Assembly (NCBI GenBank): GCA_026387775.1
Contig: JAPLLC010000086.1
Coordinates: 1 to 48,565, forward strand
Direction: 5' to 3'
DNA length: 48,565 nt
From: Candidatus Methylomirabilota bacterium
GTDB lineage: Bacteria > Methylomirabilota > Methylomirabilia > Methylomirabilales > 2-02-FULL-66-22
Part shown: positions 32,558 to 41,820 of the stretch, piece by piece
Numbering within the stretch: position 1 is the stretch's first letter
Layout of the letters: the number at the start of each line of letters is the position of its first letter
Program-made: the position numbers and the translations under genes
Notes under the pieces: generated by a model
Told to the model about the DNA's origin: nothing
Databases searched by the model: none
The model's input: the letters and a program-made list of their open reading frames with translations, nothing else

Positions 32558-33909
32558 CTACCCCACGAGGACGAGCCGGACGTCCATGACGTTCGTCCGG
32601 GTCGGGCCGGTGATGATCAGATCGCTCAGCCGCTCGAAGAACGGATAGGCGTCGTTCCCGTCCAGCGCCGCCCTCGGCTTGAGGCCGGCGGCGACGGCCC
32701 GCTCCAGCGTGTCTCCGTCGGCGATGGCCCCGGCGGCATCCGTCGGTCCGTCCGTCCCGTCCGTTCCGGCGCTCAGGACCACCACGTCGCGCAGCCCGGC
32801 GATGTCCAGGGCGGCGGCCAGAGCAAACTCCTGGTTGCGGCCCCCCTTCCCTTTCCCCTTCAAGGTCACGGTGGTCTCCCCCCCGGTGATGAAACACACC
32901 GGCGGCGTGACCGGGTTGCCGCTCGCCCGGACCTCCAGGGCCAGCGCCGCGTGCATCCGGGCGACGTCCCGAGTCTCCCCTTCGATGAAGGAGGACAGGA
33001 TCATCGCCCGAAGCCCCAATCGCTGGGCCTCGGCCTTGGCGGCCTCCAGCGCCTGGATGTTGCTCGCGACCATCAGGCTTTTCACCCGCGCGAAGAGCGG
33101 GTCGGCCGGCTTGGGCGTCTCGGAGACCTTGCCGGCTGCCCCGGCTTCGAGATGGGCCCGAATCCCGGTGGGGATCTCCTGGCGAATGCGGTACTTGTCC
33201 AGGATGCCGAGCGCGTCCGCATAGGTCGTGGGATCGGGGACCGTTGGGCCGGAGGCGATGGCATCCAGCGGGTCCCCCACGATGCATCCAGCGGGTCCCC
33301 CACGATGTCCGAGAGGATCAGCGTGCGGACCTGGGCCGGCTGTGCCGCGCGGGCGAGCTGGCCGCCCTTGATGCGGGAGATGTGCTTGCGCAGCATGTTC
33401 ATCTCGCGGATATCCGCCCCGCAGGCGAGGAGCGCCTTGGTGAGCGCCTGCTTCTCGGCCAGGCTGATCCCCTCCACCGGCGCAGGGGTCAGGGCCGAGC
33501 CTCCGCCAGAAATGAGGACCAGCACCAGATCCTCGGGCCCGAGCCCCTTCACGCAGTCGAGGATGGCCTGGGCGCCGGCAATGCCGGCCTCGTCCGGCAC
33601 GGGGTGGCCGGCTTCATGAAGGCGAATAGTCTTCATCGGCTGCACGTGCCCGTACTTTGTGACCACCACCCCCCGCTGGATGCGCTCCCCCAGGATCTCC
33701 TCCACCGCCCCGGCCATCGAGGCTCCCGCCTTCCCCAGGCCGACGACCACGATCTGCCGAACGGCCGCGAGGTCGAGCACCTCGCCGCCGATCGTGAGGC
33801 GGGCCCCCTCACGCTTCATGTGGCGATGAATGGCCGCCGCGGGGTCCACCGCCTGGACTGCGGCGCCGAAGATCTCGATAGCTGCCTTGCGCAACTCGGT
33901 CGCTCGCAT
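32558..33909 (-). pseudogene. Glycerate 2-kinase (GckA/TtuD, MOFRL type), broken by a 23-bp tandem duplication
   Basis: The start ATG 33909 (GAGGAG upstream) gives the N-terminal glycerate-kinase domain with GLGKAGASMA, HPVPDEAG, LISGGGSAL and LRKHISRIKGGQLA, ending IVGDPLDA. There a 23-bp segment is repeated exactly (33261-33306), throwing the frame off. The C-terminal MOFRL half continues in another frame: ITGGETTVTLKGKGKGGRNQEF and SAGTDGTDGPTDAAGA, ending TRTNVMDVRLVLVG. Removing one copy gives one 442-residue protein. The intact enzyme phosphorylates glycerate to 2-phosphoglycerate in serine-cycle or tartrate metabolism. It may be non-functional here, or misassembled. Confidence 0.85.
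33261..33306. repeat. Exact 23-bp tandem duplication inside glycerate kinase
   Basis: Two identical 23-bp units, 33261-33283 and 33284-33306, each beginning GCATCCAGCGGG and ending CACGAT. The unit is not a multiple of three and is the sole cause of the frame break. Confidence 0.95.
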
Positions 33910-33936
33910 CGCGTCTCCTCTCGCCTGCCTTCTCGC

Positions 33937-34494
33937 TCAGGCTTCGAACAAGAATCGATCCAGCTCCGTATAGATCGACCCGCTTGGGTTCAGCTCGCTC
34001 TGCATGAGAGAACACTGGCTCACCGGCGCCGCTCCGAATCCCTCCGCCGGCTCCTCGTGAAGCGCCGCGAGCAGGGACTCGACATTTCGGGGCGACCGGA
34101 CCCGCCCCAGGGTGAAATGCGCGGTGAAGTCGCGCTTCTCCTTCGGGAAGCCGACGCGGCCCAGGCCATCCTCCACCCGCCGGGCGAGCTCCGTCAACTG
34201 CGCGGATCCCGCCTGCGCTCCCACCCACACCAGGCGCGGAATGCGGCCGCCGAACGCCCCCATCCCCGCCACCTCCAGCGAGAAGGGGGCCACGCTCCGC
34301 GCGACCTCCGTCAGAGCCGGACGGATACGATCCAGCCGCTTCGGCTCCACCTCGCCGAGGAACTTGATCGTGATGTGGAGATTTTCGGGCCGCACCCAGC
34401 TCACGTCGGCATGGACGCTCCGCAGGCGCTCCTGGAGCGCCGCCAACCGCTCGCGAATTTCATCGGTCAGATGCACCGCCACGAAAAGCCGCAT
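33937..34494 (-). CDS. thpR: RNA 2',3'-cyclic phosphodiesterase (2'-5' RNA ligase family)
   Basis: 185 residues from ATG 34494. The two catalytic HxTx motifs of the 2H phosphoesterase superfamily are present: HITI (in LHITIKFLGEV) and HFTL (in AHFTLGRV). It opens and closes 2',3'-cyclic phosphates on RNA ends; the biological role is unsettled. GTG 34503 is an alternative start, but GGTGAG lies 5 bp before the ATG. It is in a minus-strand run with cinA, pgpA and rimO, a frequent combination. Confidence 0.9.
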   Translation of the reverse strand: MRLFVAVHLTDEIRERLAALQERLRSVHADVSWVRPENLHITIKFLGEVEPKRLDRIRPALTEVARSVAPFSLEVAGMGAFGGRIPRLVWVGAQAGSAQLTELARRVEDGLGRVGFPKEKRDFTAHFTLGRVRSPRNVESLLAALHEEPAEGFGAAPVSQCSLMQSELNPSGSIYTELDRFLFEA

Positions 34495-34533
34495 GGCTCT
34501 CACCGATTTCGGATTTCCACATCCCGCCTTCGC

Positions 34534-35790
34534 CTAGACCTCGTCCATGGGGATGCCAAGCAGGTGTCGGCGGAGCATCTCCAGGGCCATCTGCGCACCC
34601 CGGTATTTGACCTGCTCCCGCTCTCCGTGCAGGCGGAACTCGCGCCCCGCCTCACCGCCCTCCCAGGCCAGCGCGACGCAGACCAGGCCCACCGGCTTCT
34701 CGGGCGTCCCCCCCGCGGGGCCCGCGATTCCCGTCGTGGCCACGCCGAGAGTGGTCCCGCCCATCCGCCGCACGCCCACGGCCATGGCCCGCGCCACCTC
34801 CAGGCTGACCACGCCGCGCGTCTGGATCACCTCCGGCGGGACGCCGAGCAGCCCCGTCTTGGCCGCCGGGCTGTAGCTCACCACGCCACGCTCGAAGTAG
34901 TCGGAACTCCCGGGGATGTCGGTCAGTCGCGATGCCACCAGGCCGCCTGTGCAAGATTCGGCCACGGCGAGGGTGGCTTTTTGCTCGCGCAGGAGCCGCC
35001 CCACCACCGCCTCCAGGCGCTCGTCATCCTTGCCGAAGACGAGATGCCCGAGCCGTTCGCGGATCTTCGCCTCCAGGTCGTCCAGCAGCCTCGCGATCTC
35101 TGCCGGGTCCTCCCCTTTGCAGGTCATCCGAACGTGGATCTCCCCCATGTGCGCCAGAACTCCGATGGTGGGACTACGCATCTCCCGGAAGTAGTCCCCG
35201 ATGCGCTGGTCCAGCGTGGACTCGCTGATGCCGCAGGTCTTGAGCACCCGCGAGACGATCCGGCTCCGGATCCCGAGGCTGTCCCGAATCCGCGGGATCA
35301 CCTGCTCCAGCAGCATGGGCTTCATCTCGGACGGGACGCCGGGCATGCAGACGAAGACCCGCCCCTCGCTCCGCATGAGCAGGCCGGGCGCCGTGCCCCG
35401 GGGGTTGTGGAGCACCTCGGCCCCCTCTGGAACCATGGCCTGTTTGCGGTTGTTCTCGGCCATCATGACCCGGCGGTGGGCGAACCGCTCTTCGATGTGG
35501 CACAGGACGGCAGCGTCCAGGCGAAGCGGGCGGTCCAGAACCGCGGCCAGCACCTCGCGCGTGAGGTCATCCTCGGTGGGGCCGAGACCGCCGGTCATGA
35601 TGACGACGTCCGCCCGGCTCATGGCGAGACGGATGGCCGCCTCGATCCGCCCCCAGTTGTCCCCGACCGTGCTCTTGTAGAAAACGTCAATCCCCGCCTC
35701 GGCCAGACGCTGGGCCATCCAGCTCGCGTTGGTGTCCACGATCTGTCCGAGGAGGAGCTCCGTCCCGATCGTCAGCAGTTCCACACTCAT
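34534..35790 (-). CDS. cinA: CinA: competence/damage-inducible protein with nicotinamide-nucleotide amidase domain
   Basis: 418 residues. The N-terminal MoCF-like domain (about 1-170; ELLTIGTELLLGQIVDTN, MTGGLGPTEDDLT, PGVPSEM) acts as an ADP-ribose pyrophosphatase in studied members. The C-terminal PncC domain (about 255-418; AESCTGGLVASRLTDIPGSS, GVVSYS, TGIAGPAGG) deamidates NMN to NaMN. Both are complete. ATG 35790 is preferred to an upstream start because the family begins at this MSVELLTIGTE segment. Its role is pyridine-nucleotide recycling. Confidence 0.93.
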   Translation of the reverse strand: MSVELLTIGTELLLGQIVDTNASWMAQRLAEAGIDVFYKSTVGDNWGRIEAAIRLAMSRADVVIMTGGLGPTEDDLTREVLAAVLDRPLRLDAAVLCHIEERFAHRRVMMAENNRKQAMVPEGAEVLHNPRGTAPGLLMRSEGRVFVCMPGVPSEMKPMLLEQVIPRIRDSLGIRSRIVSRVLKTCGISESTLDQRIGDYFREMRSPTIGVLAHMGEIHVRMTCKGEDPAEIARLLDDLEAKIRERLGHLVFGKDDERLEAVVGRLLREQKATLAVAESCTGGLVASRLTDIPGSSDYFERGVVSYSPAAKTGLLGVPPEVIQTRGVVSLEVARAMAVGVRRMGGTTLGVATTGIAGPAGGTPEKPVGLVCVALAWEGGEAGREFRLHGEREQVKYRGAQMALEMLRRHLLGIPMDEV

Positions 35791-35880
35791 GAGATTTTCC
35801 TCGCCCCCCACCGCCAGGACACCGCAGGGTTTCGCGATTCGCTTCTCGCATACGGCGGGACACGCCCCGGCGGCTCACGC

Positions 35881-36387
35881 TCACAGGAAGTCGAAATTGG
35901 TCTGCAACAGCCACCACGTCGCCCGCGCGAGAAGCCCGGCGGCGAGGTCGTCCGCCACGATCCCAAATCCCCCGGGCAGTCGCTCCAGTCGGGGCAAGGG
36001 GGCCGGCTTGATCACGTCGAAGAGCCGGAAGAGGAGAAACACGGCCGCCAGATCGTAGAGCTGAAACGGGATCGCCAGGGCGGCGACCCACATCCCGACG
36101 AATTCGTCGACGATCACCGATGGCGGGTCCGCCTGTCCCAATTCCTCCGCGGCCTGGCCCGACACCCAGATCGCCAGCGCGGCCAAGAGCACCGTGATGC
36201 CGAGGTAGAGGGGCCACGCGAGCTGGAGCATGGGAAAACAGACCGCCGCTCCCGCCAGGCTCCCCACGGTCCCCGACATCAGCGGGACAGAGCCGAGGCC
36301 GCCTCCGGTCGCCACCAGAAGGGCGGTCGACCGAGACGGCCGGCTGCCGGCGGGGGCGGACTTCGGACGACGCGATGGCATGATCAT
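35881..36387 (-). CDS. pgpA: Phosphatidylglycerophosphatase A
   Basis: 168 residues, four hydrophobic helices. PgpA hallmarks are GGGLGSVPLMSGTVGSLAG, the DPPSVIVDEFVG segment, DVIKPAPL and GGFGIVADDLAAG, with the acidic residues expected at the active site. It removes the terminal phosphate of phosphatidylglycerophosphate to give phosphatidylglycerol, which Lgt uses. ATG 36387 overlaps the rimO stop (ATGA). ATG 36381 has a better-spaced GAGGGG and may be the true start, making it two residues shorter. Confidence 0.92.
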   Translation of the reverse strand: MIMPSRRPKSAPAGSRPSRSTALLVATGGGLGSVPLMSGTVGSLAGAAVCFPMLQLAWPLYLGITVLLAALAIWVSGQAAEELGQADPPSVIVDEFVGMWVAALAIPFQLYDLAAVFLLFRLFDVIKPAPLPRLERLPGGFGIVADDLAAGLLARATWWLLQTNFDFL

Positions 36388-37769
36388 CCCCTCACTTCAA
36401 GGATCTCGCCCGTGAGGTCGTGCGCGAACGCCTCCCGGATACGGACGCGGACAAATGTACCCGGAGGAACCTGGGGGCCGCGAAGATACACCGTGCCATC
36501 CACCTCCGGGGCATGGCCGGCCGTTCGCCCGCACAGCAGGTCGGGAAACTCCGACGCCGGACCATCCACCAGGACCTCCTGAACGCTGCCCACGAGCGCC
36601 TGCCCCTTCTCCTCGGCGATGCGGGCTTGCAGCGCCATCAGCCGGGCGCGCCGCGCCTCTGCCACCCGCCGGGAGATCTTCGGTCCGAGCGCCGCGGCCG
36701 CCGTCCCCTCTTCATCCGAGTAGCGGAAGACCCCCATCCGGTCGAAGCGCATCTCCTCGACGAAGCGCGCCAGGACGGCGAACTGAGCGGCCGTCTCGCC
36801 GGGAAACCCCGTGATGAACGACGTCCGGATGACGACGCCGGGCACCGCCCTGCGGATGCGCCCGATCAGCCGTCGGAACCCCTCCGCGCTGCCCCCGCGC
36901 CCCATGGCCTTCAGCACGGCGGCATCCGCATGCTGGAGGGGAAGGTCGAGGTAGCGGCAGAGGCGCGGCTCGGCCGCGAGCAGCGCGATCAGGTCGGGCG
37001 TGATCCGGGTCGGATAGAGATAGTGAAGTCGGACCCAGCGCAGGGCGGAGATCGTCAACAGCTCCCGCAGGAGCGCCGTCAGCCCGCCCGATTCTCCACG
37101 ATCCGTCCCGTAGCTCGTGGTGTCCTGGGAGATCAACACCAGCTCCCGAACTCCATCCGCGGCCAGGGCGCGAGCCTCGGCCATGATGTCCGCACGCTCC
37201 CGGCTCTGCTTGGGGCCGCGAATCAGGGGGATGGCGCAGAACCGGCAGGCGTGGTCGCAGCCCTCGGCGATCTTGAGATACGCCACATGCGGCGGGGTCA
37301 GGCGCCGGCGCGGGAGGGCCGCCGTCATCAGGGCCGTGTGCCCCGTGACCCACACGCGATCCCCGGCCGTCCGGTCGAGCGTCGCGCGGACGATCTCCGC
37401 GATCCGCGGGAACTCTCCGGTGCCGATGAAGGCATCCACCTCGGGCAGGAGACCGGGAAGCTCCCGGGGGTACCGCTGGGACAGACAGCCGCTCACCACG
37501 AGAGCTCGGCAGCGGGCCGTCCGCTTGAGGGACGCCGCCTCCAGCACCGCCTGGATCGATTCCTCCTTGGCGTCCTGGATGAAGCTGCAGCTGTTCACCA
37601 CGATTACCTCGGCCTCCTCGGGCCGTTCCACTATCCGATATCCCGCGGCGGCAAGCTGCCCCAGCATCACCTCGGCGTCCACCTGGTTCTTCGGACAGCC
37701 GAGATTCACAACGCTGACCGTAGCCGCTCGGCGATTCGAGCCGCTCCCCGCACGACGCATGCGTCCCAT
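36384..37769 (-). CDS. rimO: Ribosomal protein S12 methylthiotransferase RimO
   Basis: 461-residue radical SAM enzyme that methylthiolates the Asp of ribosomal protein S12. The N-terminal UPF0004 domain has three cluster cysteines (NLGCPKN, NSCSFIQDAKEES, SGCLSQRY). The radical SAM motif is CDHACRFC, and a TRAM-like domain ends the chain. The KNQVDAE and SFIQDAKEES signatures separate RimO from MiaB. AGGAG lies shortly before ATG 37769. The first ~14 residues are basic and not conserved. Confidence 0.93.
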   Translation of the reverse strand: MGRMRRAGSGSNRRAATVSVVNLGCPKNQVDAEVMLGQLAAAGYRIVERPEEAEVIVVNSCSFIQDAKEESIQAVLEAASLKRTARCRALVVSGCLSQRYPRELPGLLPEVDAFIGTGEFPRIAEIVRATLDRTAGDRVWVTGHTALMTAALPRRRLTPPHVAYLKIAEGCDHACRFCAIPLIRGPKQSRERADIMAEARALAADGVRELVLISQDTTSYGTDRGESGGLTALLRELLTISALRWVRLHYLYPTRITPDLIALLAAEPRLCRYLDLPLQHADAAVLKAMGRGGSAEGFRRLIGRIRRAVPGVVIRTSFITGFPGETAAQFAVLARFVEEMRFDRMGVFRYSDEEGTAAAALGPKISRRVAEARRARLMALQARIAEEKGQALVGSVQEVLVDGPASEFPDLLCGRTAGHAPEVDGTVYLRGPQVPPGTFVRVRIREAFAHDLTGEILEVRG

Positions 37770-37851
37770 CGACTCCTCTCATATTCGGCACGACTCGCAA
37801 TCGATTCCGTAGGGATGAAGAGCCGGGTAGGACCGAGAGGCGGCGGAGGCC

Positions 37852-39813
37852 TCAGGCGGGTGCGGCCTCCCCTTCTCTGACGGGTGCCAGCGCGAGCCGA
37901 TTGCGGCCTCCCGCCTTGGCGCGATACAAGGCCGTGTCGGCATCATGCACCAGATCCTCGGTCTTGCGCATGGCCTGCGCGACCGAAGCCACACCGATGC
38001 TGACCGTCACCTGATGCTCCTCACCGGTCTCCCGGGAGCGGAAGACGTGATCCGCCACCGCGCTGCGAATGCGCTCGGCCTGGTAGGCGGCTCGCTGCAG
38101 GTCGGTTTCCGGCAGGATGATGGCGAACTCCTCCCCGCCGTAGCGCGCCAAGATGTCCACCGACCGGGCGTTCTGGCGCAGGACGTCGGCCGTCTCGCGC
38201 AGGGCGTGATCTCCGGCTAGGTGACCGTGGCGGTCGTTGAAAGCCTTGAAGTGATCCAGATCGAGCATGAGCAGCGTCAGCGGGCGCTTGTAGCGTTGTG
38301 CGCGGCGGATTTCACGGGCCAGTTGGTGGTAGAACTGGCGGTGGTTCGCCAGCCCGGTGAGCGGATCCGTGATGGCCAACTGCCGGGCTTCCTCGAACAG
38401 GCGGGCGTTCTCGATCGACACGGCCACCTGGCTGGCAAACGTCGAGAGGAGCTGGATCTCCTCCGCCCCGAACTCGTGGCGCTCGGTCATGTACAGGTTC
38501 ATGCACCCCAGCGCCCGATTCTGCACGATCAGGGGCATGGCCAGGAACGAAACGAACCCGCGATCTCGGGCCATCTGCAGCCAGATCCCGTACACCGGAT
38601 CGGCGCTCAGGTCGGGAACCGTCACGGGTCGCTTCTCTCGCACGGCCACCAGGCTGGGATTGTTCCCGTGCGTCACCTCACCGCTCCCGGTGCCCGGGAG
38701 ACCCTCGTCGAACAGGTTCGAGCCCGCCACCGTAGAGAGCGTGTGCCCGTCGGGGGCGAGGAGCATGAGCGACATCGCTTGCGCATGCAGCAGGCTCGAG
38801 ACCGTCTCGCTGATGCGCGTCAGGATGTTCTGGAGGTCGAGCGTCGAGGCCATGGTGCGGCTGACCTGATAGAGGGCCTCGAACTCCTGCGCCTTCCGCC
38901 GCGTCTCCGTGTACAGATGGGAGTTCTCAAGGGCAATCGACACCTGCCGCCCGATGCTGGCCAGCAGCGCGGCCTCGTCGCGGGCGAACTCCTGCCCCGG
39001 GTGCCCCACGACGGTAAAGACACCCAGGCGACGATCCTGAAACTTGAGCGGGATCACCCCGAGAGGCCGCGGGGAGTCGCCCGGCGGCATACGGAGCTCC
39101 TCGATGCCGGCCGCGTCCGCCAGGAGCGTCGGCTCGTCCCCCTCAAGGGCCTTCCACCCCCAACCGCTGCTCGACGACAGGGTTCGCAGACTCTCCGAGG
39201 GGGTCCCGCAGAGACCTCGCCATGCCCGAAGCACCAGGGGGCCGCCCCCCGGCTCCGAGAGATGGATGAGACCGCAGGCCAGTCCCAGGCTCTCCATCAC
39301 ACCGGCAAGCGCGCCGTCCAGGATCTCTTCCAGGCCGAGGGACCGGTTCACGGCCAGCGCCACCGCATTCAAGGCTCGGAGTTCCCGATTCCGGCGCATC
39401 ACCTCCTGGCTCATCCCCCGGACGCGCAACAGGACCTTGATCCGGGCGATCAGCTCATCCGTGTTGAACGGCTTCGTGATGTAATCGTCGGCCCCGATCT
39501 CCAGACCGAGGACCAGGTCGCGGCTCGTATCTTTCGCGGTGAGCATGACCACCGGGAGATGCCGCCAGCGCTCGTCCGCCTTCAGGCGACGGCACACTTC
39601 GTAGCCGTCCATCCCCGGCATCATGACGTCCAGTAGGACGAGATCGACAGGGTGGTCGGCCATGCGCTGGAGCGCTTCGCTCCCGGAATGGGTCACGATG
39701 GTGGAGAATCCGCGAGCCTCCAGCAACACCTGGACCATGCGCGCAATCCCGGCCTCGTCCTCCACCACCAGGATCGTGGATCGCATCCCTGCGGGAGCCG
39801 TTACCGTTGGCAC
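37852..39813 (-). CDS. Response regulator REC-GAF-GAF-GGDEF, diguanylate cyclase
   Basis: 653 residues from GTG 39813 (GGAGG 7 bp upstream). It has a REC domain (about 10-125, phospho-acceptor in VLLDVMMPGMDG), two GAF domains (about 145-310 and 325-480) and a C-terminal GGDEF (about 490-650). The active loop GGEEF is intact, and the inhibitory I-site RxxD (RSVD) lies five residues before it. The protein should therefore make c-di-GMP in response to phosphorylation and small ligands, and be product-inhibited. No EAL domain is present. No cognate kinase is adjacent; the hybrid kinase at 41821 is the nearest. Confidence 0.92.
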   Translation of the reverse strand: MPTVTAPAGMRSTILVVEDEAGIARMVQVLLEARGFSTIVTHSGSEALQRMADHPVDLVLLDVMMPGMDGYEVCRRLKADERWRHLPVVMLTAKDTSRDLVLGLEIGADDYITKPFNTDELIARIKVLLRVRGMSQEVMRRNRELRALNAVALAVNRSLGLEEILDGALAGVMESLGLACGLIHLSEPGGGPLVLRAWRGLCGTPSESLRTLSSSSGWGWKALEGDEPTLLADAAGIEELRMPPGDSPRPLGVIPLKFQDRRLGVFTVVGHPGQEFARDEAALLASIGRQVSIALENSHLYTETRRKAQEFEALYQVSRTMASTLDLQNILTRISETVSSLLHAQAMSLMLLAPDGHTLSTVAGSNLFDEGLPGTGSGEVTHGNNPSLVAVREKRPVTVPDLSADPVYGIWLQMARDRGFVSFLAMPLIVQNRALGCMNLYMTERHEFGAEEIQLLSTFASQVAVSIENARLFEEARQLAITDPLTGLANHRQFYHQLAREIRRAQRYKRPLTLLMLDLDHFKAFNDRHGHLAGDHALRETADVLRQNARSVDILARYGGEEFAIILPETDLQRAAYQAERIRSAVADHVFRSRETGEEHQVTVSIGVASVAQAMRKTEDLVHDADTALYRAKAGGRNRLALAPVREGEAAPA

Positions 39814-39999
39814 TTCACTCCTCCGCACCTCCCCTCGGTCCCACGCCCGCCGTCCGACACGAGGCGCCGGTGCTCGGCGTCACGCGGGCGCATCCACACA
39901 CCGGAGTCCTGCATCGAGCCATGGGAATGAATAGCCCAGTTGACGACCGCGGCGCAACCGAAAAATTGGGCGATGCCGCGGATGCCTACATCCTTCCCC

Positions 40000-40028
40000 T
40001 TGACAGGCACGCAGGCTTTGGATAGCGT
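40000..40028 (+). promoter_or_regulatory. Promoter of the UroD-like/nitroreductase operon
   Basis: TTGACA (40000-40005), 17-bp spacer, TAGCGT (40023-40028), the same pair of hexamers as the fur promoter. The rest of the 337-bp divergent gap (39814-40150) shows no gene. Confidence 0.5.
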
Positions 40029-40150
40029 CGGCATCCGGCGGGCGGTCGCCATCTCCGTCCCGGCCCTCGGGAGGAGGGTCGCCTTCGGCTCCGGACGCAG
40101 GAGAATGCTTCGCTGGTCAGAATTTACCCCGGCTCGTGGGAGGAATCGTC

Positions 40151-41179
40151 ATGACCATGACGTCTCGAGAACGCGTGCTGACCGCGCTCCAGCGGAAGGA
40201 GCCGGACCACGTCCCCTACTGCGAGCTCGGCGTGGACCGCGCCCTGGCCCAGCGGCTGATGAACTGGGAAGAGCCGAAGACTCAAGCCGCCAACCTCGAA
40301 GGGAACGCGTACACCGTCGAGGAGGCCAAGGCCCTCGCCGCGTTTCTTAGACTGGACAACATCAGCTATGTCCTGCGGGCCCCCGTCTACGCGCACAAGG
40401 AGGCGGGACGCGACGGCCGGCTCTTTTACGGGGACGGGCTGATCACGTCGGAAGCCGATCTCCCGCGGCTCGAGCTGCCCGACCCCTACGACGACGCGCT
40501 CTACGCCGGGGCCGAAGCCTTCCTCCGGCAGAAGGGGGACTACGCAGCCTGGTTCGTCACCCGGATCGGCATCTTTCCCGCCATGCTCAGCCTGGGTACC
40601 GAGGCCTTCTGTCTGGCCCTCTACGATAATCGTCCCTTCGTGGAGCGCGTTCTCGACCGGTATGTCGACTGGATAGTCGTCGTCGCCGAACGGGTGTGCC
40701 GGATGGGGTTCGACGTCTTCGCCTCCACCGACGACATGGCCTTCAACACCGCCCCGTTCTTCTCGCCCGCGGTCTTTCGCGAACTGGTCCTGCCCCGCTA
40801 TCGGCGCGTCTCCGAGAAGATCACCCTCCCCTGGATCATCCACAGCGACGGCAACATCGTACCCTTCATGGACGACCTCATCAGCGTCGGCGTGATCGGG
40901 TTCCACCCCAACGAGAAAGGAGCCGTGGACATCCGTGAGATGAAGCGCACGTACGGAAATCGGGTGTGCCTCCTCGGGAATGTGGATCTGAACCTCCTCG
41001 GGATGGGCGCCCCCGAGGCGGTGGACCGGGAGGTTCGCGACTTGATCCGGGACGTGGCCCCCGGCGGCGGGTATATCGTGACGAGCGGCAACAGCCTGGC
41101 CGGATACCTGCTCCCGGAGAACGTGCTCGCCCTGTCCCGCGCGGTCCAGGAATACGGACGCTACCCGATCGCGTTGTGA
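40151..41179 (+). CDS. Uroporphyrinogen decarboxylase-like (COG0407) protein
   Basis: 342-residue UroD-fold protein; GGAGGAA lies 6-8 bp ahead of ATG 40151. It begins MTMTSRERVLTALQRKEPDHVP, like the one at 17740, but the zinc motif HSCG of that protein is HSDG here and the late cysteine is absent, so a zinc-dependent methyl transfer is less likely. Conserved acidic and FNTAPFFSP segments remain. True HemE is excluded by the lack of its typical N-terminal Arg-rich motif. The nitroreductase follows 43 bp later. The function of this subgroup is unknown. Confidence 0.83.
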   Translation: MTMTSRERVLTALQRKEPDHVPYCELGVDRALAQRLMNWEEPKTQAANLEGNAYTVEEAKALAAFLRLDNISYVLRAPVYAHKEAGRDGRLFYGDGLITSEADLPRLELPDPYDDALYAGAEAFLRQKGDYAAWFVTRIGIFPAMLSLGTEAFCLALYDNRPFVERVLDRYVDWIVVVAERVCRMGFDVFASTDDMAFNTAPFFSPAVFRELVLPRYRRVSEKITLPWIIHSDGNIVPFMDDLISVGVIGFHPNEKGAVDIREMKRTYGNRVCLLGNVDLNLLGMGAPEAVDREVRDLIRDVAPGGGYIVTSGNSLAGYLLPENVLALSRAVQEYGRYPIAL

Positions 41180-41222
41180 ACGCAGGGGGGGCGAAGCAAC
41201 TCACAAGAGACAAGGAGATCCG

Positions 41223-41732
41223 ATGGAAGCGCTGGAGACTATTCTCACCCGGCACAGCATCCGCAGGTACACGCCGGCGCCCGTTCCTGATTCCCTGGTC
41301 ACCGAAATCCTGCAAGCCGCCATGAGCGCCCCCTCGGCCGGGAACCAGCAACCGTGGCAATTCGTGGTCGTCGCCGACCGCCTCCTGCGCGAGGAGATCC
41401 CGACATTCCACCCTTACGCCCAGATGGTCCGCGAAGCCCCCGTCGCGATTCTGGTATGCGGTGATTTGCGCCTGGAGAGCTACCCGGGCCACTGGGTGCA
41501 GGACTGCTCGGCCGCGACGCAGAATATCCTGCTGGCGGCGCATGCCAAGGGACTGGGGGCGGTGTGGGTCGGTGTCTATCCCAAGGAAGAACGGGTGGCG
41601 CGCTTCCAGGAACTCCTCGGGCTGCCGGCCCAGGTGATCCCGCTTGCACTGGTCCCCCTCGGGTTTCCCGCGGAACACCTTCCCACCGCAAACCGCTTCA
41701 ATGCCTCGCGGGTGCACCGCGATCGGTGGTGA
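41223..41732 (+). CDS. Nitroreductase-family FMN oxidoreductase
   Basis: 169 residues. The N-terminal RHSIRRYTPAPVPDS phosphate-binding arginines and the SAPSAGNQQPWQFVVV segment define the nitroreductase FMN site; AAHAKGLGAVWVG is the other conserved part. It acts as a dimeric NAD(P)H-dependent flavoprotein. AAGGAG precedes the ATG. It probably shares a transcript with the UroD-like gene. The substrate is unknown. Confidence 0.9.
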   Translation: MEALETILTRHSIRRYTPAPVPDSLVTEILQAAMSAPSAGNQQPWQFVVVADRLLREEIPTFHPYAQMVREAPVAILVCGDLRLESYPGHWVQDCSAATQNILLAAHAKGLGAVWVGVYPKEERVARFQELLGLPAQVIPLALVPLGFPAEHLPTANRFNASRVHRDRW

Positions 41733-41748
41733 TCCGAGGACCGGCAAG

Positions 41749-41781
41749 GGAGCCTCTGTGCATGGGTAGAAGAGAGGCTCC
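41749..41781. terminator. Stem-loop between convergent genes
   Basis: A perfect 9-bp stem, GGAGCCTCT (41749-41757) with AGAGGCTCC (41773-41781), lies between the nitroreductase and the convergent kinase. There is no T run on either side. Confidence 0.4.
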
Positions 41782-41820
41782 GTCGGCACCCCCGCTCCTC
41801 TGCGCCCCGGCGGCTCCGCG

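Noticed and set aside
33244-36582. Plus-strand open frame of ~1100 codons
   Set aside because: Antisense to glycerate kinase, thpR, cinA and pgpA; composition is that of a shadow frame and no family is recognisable.
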